Source: Acidimicrobiia bacterium (GTDB lineage Bacteria; Actinomycetota; Acidimicrobiia; Spongiisociales; UBA5794). From it: a stretch of DNA of 5,377 bases. The notes below the pieces were generated by a model. The model searched no databases and was not told the DNA's origin. It was given only the letters and a program-made list of their open reading frames with translations. Positions 1 through 5,377 of the stretch are shown in pieces; positions within the stretch are counted from its first letter, which is position 1; each line of letters begins with the position of its first letter. Position numbers and translations under genes: made by a program. The stretch lies in NCBI GenBank assembly GCA_013695075.1, contig JACDBE010000329.1:1-5377 (forward strand). The letters are read 5' to 3'.

Positions 1-423
1 CTGGCCGCCGCTACCGACCCCGACCTCGAAGGGTTGCTGCTCGACCTGCAGCGCCAGCTGTTCGTGGTGGGCGCCGAGCTGGCCACCGCCCCCGCCAACC
101 ACCACAAGCTCCAGCCCGGTGTGAGCCGGGTCACCGCCGAAATGGTGGTCCCCCTCGAGGAGGAGATCGACCGGATCGAGGCGGAGCGAGGGATGCCCAC
201 CGAGTTCGTCGTCCCCGGCCAGAACGCCCTGGCGGCGGCACTGGACGTCGCCCGCACCGTGGTCCGTCGTGCCGAGCGGCGGGCGGTGACCCATACCGCC
301 GCCCACGGCATCGAGGGATCGATGGTGGTCCCGTACCTCAACCGGCTCGCCGACTACCTGTGGATGGCGGCGCGCGAGGCGGAGACCACCTGGGAACCGA
401 GCCGAGGAGGAACCGGAGCATGA
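1..423 (+). CDS. pduO: PduO-type cob(I)alamin adenosyltransferase, 3' part (5' end outside window)
   Basis: The reading frame is open from the first base, so the start lies upstream; 140 residues are visible before the TGA. Family knowledge: PduO-type enzymes transfer the adenosyl group of ATP to cob(I)alamin (or its corrinoid precursor) to make the coenzyme B12 form, in the cytosol. Seen here: an early L-x2-IQ-like helix (LDLQRQLFVVGAELA, about residues 14-28), the diagnostic R-x3-R-R-A-E-R block (R85, R89, R90, E92 counted from base 1), which forms part of the ATP/corrinoid site in the family, and the closing helix LNRLADYLWMAAR (about 113-125), matching the family's LNRLSDYLF-like end. Roughly a quarter of a usual 185-200 residue protein is missing at the N terminus. 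The stop overlaps the pepA start as ATGA, which suggests translational coupling. CobA/BtuR-type enzymes have a different P-loop fold and are excluded by these motifs. Confidence 0.9.
   Translation: MAAATDPDLEGLLLDLQRQLFVVGAELATAPANHHKLQPGVSRVTAEMVVPLEEEIDRIEAERGMPTEFVVPGQNALAAALDVARTVVRRAERRAVTHTAAHGIEGSMVVPYLNRLADYLWMAAREAETTWEPSRGGTGA
405..410 (+). promoter_or_regulatory. Ribosome binding site of pepA
   Basis: AGGAGG lies inside the end of the adenosyltransferase gene, nine bases before the ATG at 420. It decides the pepA start: an in-frame ATG at 360 would give 20 extra residues that do not look like a family N terminus and would overlap the upstream gene by more than 60 bases. Confidence 0.8.
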
Positions 424-1871
424 CCATCGAGGTGAAGACGGCGCCGACCATCGCCAAGGCGGCGGACAGATCCGGCGTGTTGGTGGTTCCCGTCCATGAG
501 GGGTTGGCATGGGGGCCGGGCGCCGGCGAGGTTGCCGACGCCCTCGGCGATGACCTCACCGCCTTCTTGGCCGCCTCCGACTTCACCGGTGCCGCCGGCA
601 AGACCGCCGCCGTGCCCGGCGGCCCGTTGGGATTCGCCCGGGTGCTGCTGGTCGGGGTGGGGACCGAACTCGACGCCGAGGGTCTGCGCCGCGCCGCCGC
701 CGTCGCCGGCAGGGCTACTACCGCCGCCGAGACCGTGGCCACCACGCTGGCGACGGTCGACATCGAAGGCGCCGCCGACCTGGTGGTCTTCGGGTTCAGC
801 TCGGGCCAGTACCGGTTCGACCGCCACCGCAGCGAGCCCAAGGCGGTGAGGACCACCACCCTCACCCTGGTTGGTGCCGGCAAGGACCGGGGCGACACCG
901 GCGGCGTCCTCGCCCGGGCCGTAGCCGGGGCGCGCGACCTGGTCAACGAGCCTGCTGCGGGTAAGCCCCCCACCTGGCTGGCGCAATGGGCCTCCGATCA
1001 GCTGGGGGCCGTCGGCGTTTCGGTGGAGGTGTGGGACGAGAAGCGCATCGTGGAGGAGCGGCTGGGCGGGTTGGCGGCAGTGTCGTGGGGCTCGGCGCAG
1101 CCGCCGCGGCTGGTGCGCATGCATTACAAACCGAGGAAGCGCACCGGCAAGCTGGCCTTCGTCGGCAAGGGCATTGTCTTCGACAGCGGCGGGCTGTCGA
1201 TCAAGCCCGCCGAGGGGATGATGGCGATGAAGACCGACATGGCCGGTGCCGCCGCCGTGTTCGGGGCGATGTGGGCTATCGCCAGCCTGAAGCTCCCCGT
1301 TGAGGTCATCGGTTTCACCCCGCTCACCGAGAACATGCCCGGAGGCAGGGCGGTCCGCCCCGGGGACGTCTTTACCGCCCGCAACGGCAAGACCGTCGAG
1401 GTGCTCAACACCGACGCCGAGGGGCGCCTGGTGCTGGCCGACGGCTTGTCGCTGGCCGCCGAGGAGAAGCCAGACCTCATCGTCGATGTGGCCACCCTCA
1501 CCGGTGCCTGCAAGGTCGCCCTGGGGGAGCGGATCGCCGGGCTGTTCGCCTCCGACGACGAGGTGGCCAGCCGGTTGCTGGCAGCGGCCGCGGATGCCGG
1601 CGAGCCGCTGTGGCGGCTGCCGCTGGAGAAGGAGTACCGCTCCAAGATCGACTCCCCTGTCGCCGACATGAAGAACACCGGCGACAAGTTCGGCGGCGCC
1701 ATCTCCGCAGCCCTCCTCCTGGAGCGTTTCGTGGATGACCGGCCGTGGGCCCATCTCGACGTCGCCGGCCCGGCCCGATCCGAGACCGACGAGCACTACC
1801 TCACCAAGGGCGGGACCGGCTTCGGAGTGCGCACCCTGGTGGCGCTGGCGGCGCAGACCGCCGCCTCGTAG
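420..1871 (+). CDS. pepA: Leucyl aminopeptidase, M17 family (PepA), complete
   Basis: A 483-residue cytosolic, two-metal aminopeptidase that removes N-terminal amino acids, classically leucine, in peptide turnover. The N-terminal part (about 1-165) is the variable non-catalytic domain. The C-terminal part carries the peptidase site: GKGIVFDSGG with K250 and D255, SIKP with catalytic K262, MKTDM with D273, and the family signature NTDAEGRLVLADGL with D332, E334 and R336. All expected residues are present, and the numbers coincide with those used for the mature bovine lens enzyme, so spacing in the core is unchanged. Length is normal for the family (about 480-500). The ATG at 420 is chosen because of the AGGAGG nine bases upstream and the ATGA overlap with the adenosyltransferase stop; the two genes are probably co-transcribed. 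Some M17 proteins (E. coli PepA) also bind DNA in recombination and regulation; nothing here tests that. No signal peptide is seen. Confidence 0.96.
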   Translation: MTIEVKTAPTIAKAADRSGVLVVPVHEGLAWGPGAGEVADALGDDLTAFLAASDFTGAAGKTAAVPGGPLGFARVLLVGVGTELDAEGLRRAAAVAGRATTAAETVATTLATVDIEGAADLVVFGFSSGQYRFDRHRSEPKAVRTTTLTLVGAGKDRGDTGGVLARAVAGARDLVNEPAAGKPPTWLAQWASDQLGAVGVSVEVWDEKRIVEERLGGLAAVSWGSAQPPRLVRMHYKPRKRTGKLAFVGKGIVFDSGGLSIKPAEGMMAMKTDMAGAAAVFGAMWAIASLKLPVEVIGFTPLTENMPGGRAVRPGDVFTARNGKTVEVLNTDAEGRLVLADGLSLAAEEKPDLIVDVATLTGACKVALGERIAGLFASDDEVASRLLAAAADAGEPLWRLPLEKEYRSKIDSPVADMKNTGDKFGGAISAALLLERFVDDRPWAHLDVAGPARSETDEHYLTKGGTGFGVRTLVALAAQTAAS

Positions 1872-1951
1872 CAGGACCACGGGTGCCGGCGACCGACGCC
1901 GTGAACCGCTGGCCCGCTCATTTCGTACTCATCCGCAATGGGGGGAATCAG

Positions 1952-1957
1952 AAAGGA
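1952..1957 (+). promoter_or_regulatory. Ribosome binding site of the lipoprotein gene
   Basis: AAAGGA sits five bases before the ATG at 1963 and fixes this start. The chosen start places a Lys/Arg pair and a hydrophobic stretch directly before a lipobox, as a lipoprotein signal peptide requires. The longer in-frame reading from 1735 runs through the pepA 3' end and is not a plausible start. Confidence 0.7.
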
Positions 1958-1962
1958 ACACG

Positions 1963-2484
1963 ATGACGAAACGACTCTGGATCCTGCTGGGCGCCATGCT
2001 GCTGGTGTTGGCCGCCTGCGGTGGTGACGACGACGACGCCGCCGACACGACGCTTGGCGCCGCCGACACCACCGCCGCCCCCGCCGACACCACGGCTGCT
2101 CCGGGGGGGACGACAGCTGCCCCGGCGGGGGAGGCCACCCTGAGCGTCGCCTCCAGCGACCTGGGTGATGTCCTCGCCGACCAGAACGGGGTCACCCTGT
2201 ACCTGTTCACCAACGACACCCAGGACTCGGGGGAGAGCACCTGCGCCGGTGACTGCGCGGCGACCTGGCCGGCGTTCCCGGCTCCGGCGGCGGCGGGAGA
2301 CGGTGTCGACGAAGCCCTTGTCGGGACCATCCCCGGCGCTGAGGGCGGAGAACAGGTCACCTACAACGGCTGGCCGCTTTACTACTTCGCCGGGGACTCC
2401 GGCCCGAACCAGACCAACGGCCAGGGCGTCGGTGGTGTCTGGTTCGTGGTCACCCCTGCCGGGGAGGCCGTTCCCGCCGGCTGA
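1963..2484 (+). CDS. Secreted lipoprotein with COG4315-type repeats (Lipoprotein_15-like)
   Basis: A 173-residue predicted lipoprotein of unknown biochemical function, expected to be anchored on the outer face of the membrane. The signal peptide has K3-R4, a hydrophobic core (about 5-16) and a lipobox LAAC with lipidated C19. An acidic run (D22-D25) follows, then a tether of four seven-residue units (A27-P54: ADTTLGA, ADTTAAP twice, GGTTAAP). The globular part holds two related repeats typical of the family. The first (about 66-105) has GVTLYLFTND, a C94-x3-C98 pair and ATWP. The second (about 129-163) has QVTYNGWPLYYFAGD, TNGQGVGGVW and no cysteines. The cysteine pair could form a disulfide outside the cell; this is inference. 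The gene is 91 nt after pepA with its own ribosome binding site. It may be read from pepA or from its own promoter, but I see no convincing -35/-10 pair in the gap. Confidence 0.9.
   Translation: MTKRLWILLGAMLLVLAACGGDDDDAADTTLGAADTTAAPADTTAAPGGTTAAPAGEATLSVASSDLGDVLADQNGVTLYLFTNDTQDSGESTCAGDCAATWPAFPAPAAAGDGVDEALVGTIPGAEGGEQVTYNGWPLYYFAGDSGPNQTNGQGVGGVWFVVTPAGEAVPAG
2041..2124 (+). repeat. Four tandem 21-bp units encoding a heptad tether
   Basis: Units start at 2041, 2062, 2083 and 2104 and encode ADTTLGA, ADTTAAP, ADTTAAP and GGTTAAP. CGCCGACAC recurs at 2040, 2061 and 2082, exactly 21 bases apart, and the match extends to CGCCGACACCAC for the middle two. The fourth unit has diverged and begins with a run of seven G (2103-2109). 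The repeat lies between the lipidated cysteine and the folded domain, so copy-number change would alter tether length and keep the frame. Confidence 0.8.
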
Positions 2485-2490
2485 CCCACA

Positions 2491-2506
2491 CGGCAGATAC
2501 CTGCCG
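2491..2506. terminator. Short hairpin after the lipoprotein gene, candidate terminator
   Basis: CGGCAG, loop ATAC, CTGCCG form a perfect six-pair stem starting six bases after the lipoprotein stop, in the 36-nt gap between convergent genes. There is no T-run on either strand, so termination efficiency is uncertain; U-tract-less hairpins are commonly reported as terminator candidates in GC-rich actinobacteria. Its right arm shares bases 2502-2506 with the larger hairpin at 2502-2553, so the two cannot form fully at once. Confidence 0.5.
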
Positions 2507-2553
2507 CCCGGTCGGAGCGCCTACCCCGCTGTGCGCAGCCCGACCGGGCGGCA
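2502..2553. terminator. Long GC-rich inverted repeat, candidate bidirectional terminator
   Basis: A perfect 14-bp inverted repeat has arms at 2502-2515 and 2540-2553 (left arm TGCCGCCCGGTCGG). Inside the 24-base loop, GCGC at 2517-2520 can pair with GCGC at 2533-2536, giving an even longer interrupted stem. It spans the moeB stop codon; the right arm encodes moeB residues C381-G385. Being symmetric, it would fold in transcripts from either side, as expected for a shared terminator of convergent genes. No U-tract follows in either direction. Confidence 0.55.
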
Positions 2554-3693
2554 TGCCGCGTCGTAGTCGACGAGCGGTGGTGGGGACGACGGGTCCGAGC
2601 AGGCCGGGCAGGTCGGGTTGCGGGTGACGGTGAAGGTGCTCATCGCCTGGTCGAGGGCGTCGTACACCAGCAACCTGCCCGTCAGCGGGTCGCCGATGCC
2701 CATCAGCAGCTTGAGAGCCTCGGTGGCCTGGAGGGTTCCCACCACCCCGGGGAGCACGCCGAGCACACCGGCTTCGGCGCACGACCGGGCCAAGTGCGCC
2801 GGGGGCGGCACCGGGTACAGGCAGCGGTAGCACGGCCCCCGGTAGGGGGCGAACACCGACACCTGGCCTTCAAAGCGGAGCACCGAACCGTGTACCACCG
2901 GGGTACCGGTGTGCATCGAGGCGTCGTTGAGCAGGTAGCGGGTGGGGAAGTTGTCCCCGCAGTCGACGATGACGTCGGCGTCACCGATCAGGTCGAGGGC
3001 GTTGGCCGCCTCCAGCCGCACCCCCCGAGCCTCCACGGTGACGTCTGGGTTGAGACCGTGCAGGGTCACCGCCGCCGAGTCGACCTTGCGGTCGCCGATG
3101 CGCCCGTCGGTGTGGACGATCTGGCGCTGCAGGTTGGTGACGTCCACGGTGTCGTCGTCGACGAGGACGATGGTGCCCACCCCGGCCGCGGCCAGGTACA
3201 TGGCCACCGGCGAGCCCAGTCCGCCGGCGCCGATCACCGTCGCCGTCGAGGCCAACAGGCGGCGCTGACCCTCCTCGCCGACCTCGGGCAGGATGAGGTG
3301 GCGGTTGTAGCGGCGGCGTTGATCCGGTGACAGGGTCGACCGCTGGTCGAAGGGGAGACCCTGCTCGATCCAGGTTTGGATGCCGCCCGCCATCGACGCC
3401 ACCGTGGCATAGCCGAGATCCCCGAGCGCCTTGGCAGCCAGCGCCGATCGATTGCCGGCGGCGCACATCACCACCACGTCGCGATCACGGTCGGGTATCG
3501 CTGTCCCGATGAGCTCCCTCACTGACCCCATGGGCATGAGCAACGCCCCGGGCACCGCCGCCTGGGCAACCTCGTACGGTTCGCGCACGTCGAGGAGCAG
3601 CGCCCCCTGCTGCATGCGCTGCCACGCCTCGGCGGGGGTGACCTCGGTGATCGCCGCCTTGGCTCGGGCGACCATGTCCTGATAGCTCGTCAT
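2521..3693 (-). CDS. moeB: MoeB/ThiF-type sulfur-carrier adenylyltransferase with N-terminal rhodanese domain
   Basis: A 390-residue cytosolic E1-like enzyme. Family members adenylate the C-terminal glycine of a small sulfur carrier (MoaD, ThiS or CysO type); a rhodanese partner supplies sulfur as a persulfide to make the thiocarboxylate. Residues about 12-115 form the rhodanese domain, with LLLDVREPYE and active loop CAAGNR (C77). Residues about 122-350 are MoeB-like: nucleotide loop GAGGLG (155-160), D179, R190, K203 and D247, which align with E. coli MoeB D62, R73, K86 and D130; C305 in SCAEAGV aligns with MoeB C187. The zinc site is intact as C288-x2-C291 and C362-x2-C365. The usual actinobacterial MoeZ order is the reverse, with rhodanese at the C terminus. 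The ATG at 3693 is chosen for the strong GGGAGGA just upstream; a GTG at 3738 overlapping the previous stop would add 15 residues. The gene lies 41 nt after the unknown gene, probably in one transcript. No carrier protein gene is visible, so the pathway (molybdopterin, thiamine or cysteine) is open. Confidence 0.92.
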   Translation of the reverse strand: MTSYQDMVARAKAAITEVTPAEAWQRMQQGALLLDVREPYEVAQAAVPGALLMPMGSVRELIGTAIPDRDRDVVVMCAAGNRSALAAKALGDLGYATVASMAGGIQTWIEQGLPFDQRSTLSPDQRRRYNRHLILPEVGEEGQRRLLASTATVIGAGGLGSPVAMYLAAAGVGTIVLVDDDTVDVTNLQRQIVHTDGRIGDRKVDSAAVTLHGLNPDVTVEARGVRLEAANALDLIGDADVIVDCGDNFPTRYLLNDASMHTGTPVVHGSVLRFEGQVSVFAPYRGPCYRCLYPVPPPAHLARSCAEAGVLGVLPGVVGTLQATEALKLLMGIGDPLTGRLLVYDALDQAMSTFTVTRNPTCPACSDPSSPPPLVDYDAACRPVGLRTAG

Positions 3694-3697
3694 CGGG

Positions 3698-3704
3698 TCC
3701 TCCC
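3698..3704 (-). promoter_or_regulatory. Ribosome binding site of moeB
   Basis: On the minus strand GGGAGGA ends four bases before the ATG at 3693. It favours this start over the GTG at 3738, which has no comparable purine-rich sequence before it, although that GTG overlaps the upstream stop as GTGA. Confidence 0.75.
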
Positions 3705-3734
3705 AGGGTGCGAGGGTAGCCAGCGGTCGGGGCG

Positions 3735-4175
3735 TCACCTCACGTCACCGCCGGCGTTCAGCTCCCTCTGCACGCGGGGCGGTAGGCGCCGCCGCAGCCG
3801 GGCGGGCACCGCCGGGATAGAGGTGCGTACCAGCACCACAGAGGCCGTCTCCCGGACGAACCCCACCCGCGCCAGTTCCTCCAGATGTACCGGCCGGGGC
3901 AGGGAGCGGCCACGCTGGGCTGCGGTGGCGAGCCGGAGCAGGTCGGCGACCGCTCCCGGCCCCAGGATTGGTATCCAGTACCGCCTCACGTACGGGTGCG
4001 CCGCCGGGTAGTCGCCGGGCACGTCCCACACCACGGGCACGAACCGGGGCCGGACGTACGCGGTCCGTCGCAGGCGGAGGTAGGGCTCGGCGACGCCCGG
4101 GGACGGCACTGCCCCGATGGGAGGACGGTCATCGGTGAGGGATCCGAGCGTCGCCGAGATCGCATAGATCGTCAT
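3735..4175 (-). CDS. Conserved-looking hypothetical protein, possible winged-helix protein
   Basis: A 146-residue protein that I do not recognise as a named family. It is rich in Arg and Pro, has no signal peptide, no membrane segment and no cysteines. The N-terminal 30 residues look flexible. The middle has an aromatic block (YVRPRFVPVVWDVPGDYPAAHPYVRRYWIPILG, about 40-72). Then come a likely helix (GPGAVADLLRLATAAQRG, 72-89) and a short helix (HLEELARVGFV, 97-107), and the protein ends in a basic stretch (LRRRLPPRVQREL, 127-139). The helix / short helix / strand pattern, plus the basic 'RLPP' tail, resembles winged helix-turn-helix proteins of actinobacteria; this is a weak analogy and not an assignment. 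No Shine-Dalgarno precedes the ATG, but a promoter candidate ends seven bases before it, consistent with a leaderless mRNA. It is followed 41 nt later by moeB on the same strand, so the two are likely co-expressed. Strand and coding status rest on the arrangement, codon-like composition and absence of a better overlapping gene. Confidence 0.68.
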   Translation of the reverse strand: MTIYAISATLGSLTDDRPPIGAVPSPGVAEPYLRLRRTAYVRPRFVPVVWDVPGDYPAAHPYVRRYWIPILGPGAVADLLRLATAAQRGRSLPRPVHLEELARVGFVRETASVVLVRTSIPAVPARLRRRLPPRVQRELNAGGDVR

Positions 4176-4286
4176 GCCAGCGACGGTACAGACTACTGCT
4201 ATACAACGTCAAGAGTCGTGTAACGGCGTCGCGAAAGATTACCTTCTTGGCGTAGGGCGCCCTGGGTGCTCGGAGAGCGGTGTTGC
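4176..4286. other. Intergenic gap between the ABC exporter and the unknown gene
   Basis: This 111-base stretch separates two genes on the same minus strand. It holds the promoter candidate described above. I looked for a terminator after the ABC exporter stop and found only a 10-bp palindrome (AGGGCGCCCT, 4254-4263), which has no loop and no T-run, so readthrough from the exporter gene cannot be excluded. Confidence 0.5.
4183..4212 (-). promoter_or_regulatory. Candidate promoter for the unknown gene and moeB, leaderless type
   Basis: Reading the minus strand, TTGACG (4212-4207) is followed by an 18-base spacer and TACCGT (4188-4183), which fits the TANNNT -10 pattern of actinobacterial housekeeping promoters. 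Seven bases separate the -10 from the ATG at 4175, so transcription would start at about the A of the start codon. That agrees with the missing ribosome binding site. The surrounding 60 bases are noticeably richer in A/T than the genes around them. Confidence 0.5.
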
Positions 4287-5377
4287 TCAGTCGATGGCGG
4301 TGAAACGTGCGGCGGTGGCCTCGCCGGTCTGCACCGCCCACAGCGTCCGGTACAGACCGGGACGGGCGATCAGCTCGTCGTGGGTGCCGGTCGCCGTCAC
4401 CCGGCCACCCTCGACCACCACGATGGCGTCGGCATGGCGGATGGTCGACAGGCGGTGGGCGATGACGATGGTGGTGCGTTGGTGGGCCACCGAGGCCAGC
4501 GACCGCTGGATGGCGGCCTCGGTCTCGTTGTCCACCGATGAGGTGGCCTCGTCGAGGATGAGGATGGGAGCCTGCGACAGCAGCGCCCGGGCGATCGACA
4601 CCCGCTGCCGCTGGCCACCGGAGAGCCGCTGCCCCCGCTCTCCGACCACGGTGTCGTACCCCTGGGGGAGGGCGGCGATGAAGTCGTGTGCCTCGGCCAG
4701 TTTGGCCGCCGTCTCCACCTCCTCGTCGGTGGCGTCGGGGCGGCCGTAGCGGATGTTCTCCCCAACGGTGCCGTGGAACAGGAACACGTCCTGGCTGACC
4801 AGCGCCATGGCGCGCCGTAGATCGGCCACCGCCAGGTGGCGCACGTCGTGGCCATCAAGGGTCACCCGACCGGCGGTGACGTCGTACAGCCGCAGCAGCA
4901 GCTTCATCAGCGTGGTCTTGCCCGCCCCGGTGGCGCCGACGATGGCGAAGGTCTCCCCGGGATCGACCGAGAAGTTGACATCGGTGATCACCGCCGGCCG
5001 ATCCGGGTATGAGAAGGAAACATGCTCGAACCCGACCGCCCCCGTTGCGGTGGGGAGGCCGACGGTGCCGTTGGTCATGGCGGGGGCGGTGTCGAGCACG
5101 GTGAGAATGCGGGTGGTCGACGCCATCGCCCGCTGGTACAGGTCGAGGGTCTCGCCGAGGTCGGTGAGCGGCCACAGCAGTCGCTGGGTGATGAACACGA
5201 GCACCGAGTAGGTGCCCACCGCCAGCGCCCCATCGAGCACCAGGAAGCCACCGAAGATGAGCGTCGATATGAAACCGGTGAGCACCGCCACCCGTATCAG
5301 CGGGGAGAAGGCGGCGCTGAGACGGATCGCCCTTCGGTTGGCCTGCCGGTACCGGTCGCTCTCCACCGTCATGCGGG
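4287..5377 (-). CDS. ABC exporter, MsbA-like half transporter, C-terminal part (N terminus outside window)
   Basis: The frame stays open to the right edge; about 361-363 residues are visible of a protein that is usually around 600. It belongs to the type I exporter family, where a six-helix membrane domain is fused to an ATPase and two copies or two partners pair to move lipids, drugs or peptides out of the cell. Numbering from the ATG at 5372, the last two membrane helices lie at about 25-46 and 52-68. The ATPase starts near 113 and is complete: A-loop Y122, Walker A GATGAGKTT with K152, Q-loop Q194, signature LSGGQ (250-254), Walker B LILDE with E275, D-loop SSVD, and switch H306. Both Walker B Glu and signature are canonical, so this subunit is predicted to hydrolyse ATP. 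The ATG at 5372 is internal and not the real start. Substrate cannot be read from this part; a partner half-transporter may lie upstream, beyond the window. Confidence 0.93.
   Translation of the reverse strand, partial: RMTVESDRYRQANRRAIRLSAAFSPLIRVAVLTGFISTLIFGGFLVLDGALAVGTYSVLVFITQRLLWPLTDLGETLDLYQRAMASTTRILTVLDTAPAMTNGTVGLPTATGAVGFEHVSFSYPDRPAVITDVNFSVDPGETFAIVGATGAGKTTLMKLLLRLYDVTAGRVTLDGHDVRHLAVADLRRAMALVSQDVFLFHGTVGENIRYGRPDATDEEVETAAKLAEAHDFIAALPQGYDTVVGERGQRLSGGQRQRVSIARALLSQAPILILDEATSSVDNETEAAIQRSLASVAHQRTTIVIAHRLSTIRHADAIVVVEGGRVTATGTHDELIARPGLYRTLWAVQTGEATAARFTAID

Noticed and set aside
354..1880. A 508-codon open frame on the minus strand, opposite pepA
   Set aside because: It mirrors pepA codon for codon in GC-rich DNA, is dominated by Gly/Arg/His and shows no family motif, whereas pepA on the other strand carries every catalytic residue.
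1878..1903. Inverted repeat CACGG / CCGTG after the pepA stop as a terminator
   Set aside because: There are only five pairs around a 16-base loop and no T-run, which is expected by chance at this GC content.
1904..1950. A promoter for the lipoprotein gene, with TACTCA as a -10
   Set aside because: No acceptable -35 lies at 16-19 bases upstream, so it is too weak to annotate.
1938..2027. A 29-codon upstream frame (MGGIRKEH...) overlapping the lipoprotein start in another frame
   Set aside because: It has no ribosome binding site, its composition is what chance gives here, and nothing suggests attenuation.
2794..3330. A 178-codon plus-strand open frame inside moeB
   Set aside because: It is Val/Asp/Gly-rich antisense sequence with no motif; the moeB frame on the opposite strand has a complete set of active-site residues.
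4254..4263. Perfect palindrome AGGGCGCCCT as an operator or terminator
   Set aside because: It is short, has no loop or T-run, is not repeated nearby, and is plausible by chance in GC-rich DNA.
4174..4749. A 191-codon plus-strand open frame across the ABC exporter end
   Set aside because: It is Ser/Arg-rich, antisense to the canonical ABC ATPase motifs, and has no recognisable domain.
1..5377. Mobile element, defence system, CRISPR array, tRNA or rRNA
   Set aside because: No transposase, integrase, nuclease or reverse-transcriptase motif, no regularly spaced repeats and no cloverleaf-like sequence were seen on either strand.

Overview
The window is very GC-rich and densely coding. It looks like chromosomal DNA of a high-GC actinobacterium. 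The lipoprotein with a Thr/Ala/Pro-rich tether of the DTTAAP type after its lipobox hints at the class Acidimicrobiia; that placement is inference, with no rRNA or other marker to confirm it. I see no IS element, integrase, CRISPR array, tRNA, rRNA or phage gene. The content reads as core metabolism and envelope functions, not as an accessory island.

The left part (1-2484) is on the + strand. It opens with the 3' end of a PduO-type cob(I)alamin adenosyltransferase. This overlaps by ATGA the start of a complete M17 leucyl aminopeptidase (pepA) with every metal and catalytic residue intact. After a 91-nt gap comes a small lipoprotein of the COG4315 / 'secreted repeat of unknown function' type, with its own ribosome binding site and a heptad-repeat tether.

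The right part (2521-5377) is on the - strand, so the lipoprotein gene and moeB converge on a 36-nt gap that carries two overlapping GC-rich hairpins. Reading leftward from the right edge, the order is: the C-terminal part of a type I (MsbA-like) ABC exporter; a 111-nt gap holding a candidate leaderless promoter; a 146-residue protein of unknown function; and, 41 nt further on, a MoeB-type adenylyltransferase with an N-terminal rhodanese domain.

The adenosyltransferase and aminopeptidase are probably translationally coupled, although no biochemical link between them is obvious. The small unknown gene and moeB probably form a two-gene transcript, placing the unknown protein next to sulfur-carrier activation (molybdopterin, or thiamine/cysteine-type sulfur transfer). 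No MoaD/ThiS-type carrier is encoded here. I found no clearly new biological system. The points most worth checking are the rhodanese-first architecture of the MoeB protein, the overlapping convergent hairpins, the leaderless promoter candidate and the unknown gene next to moeB.
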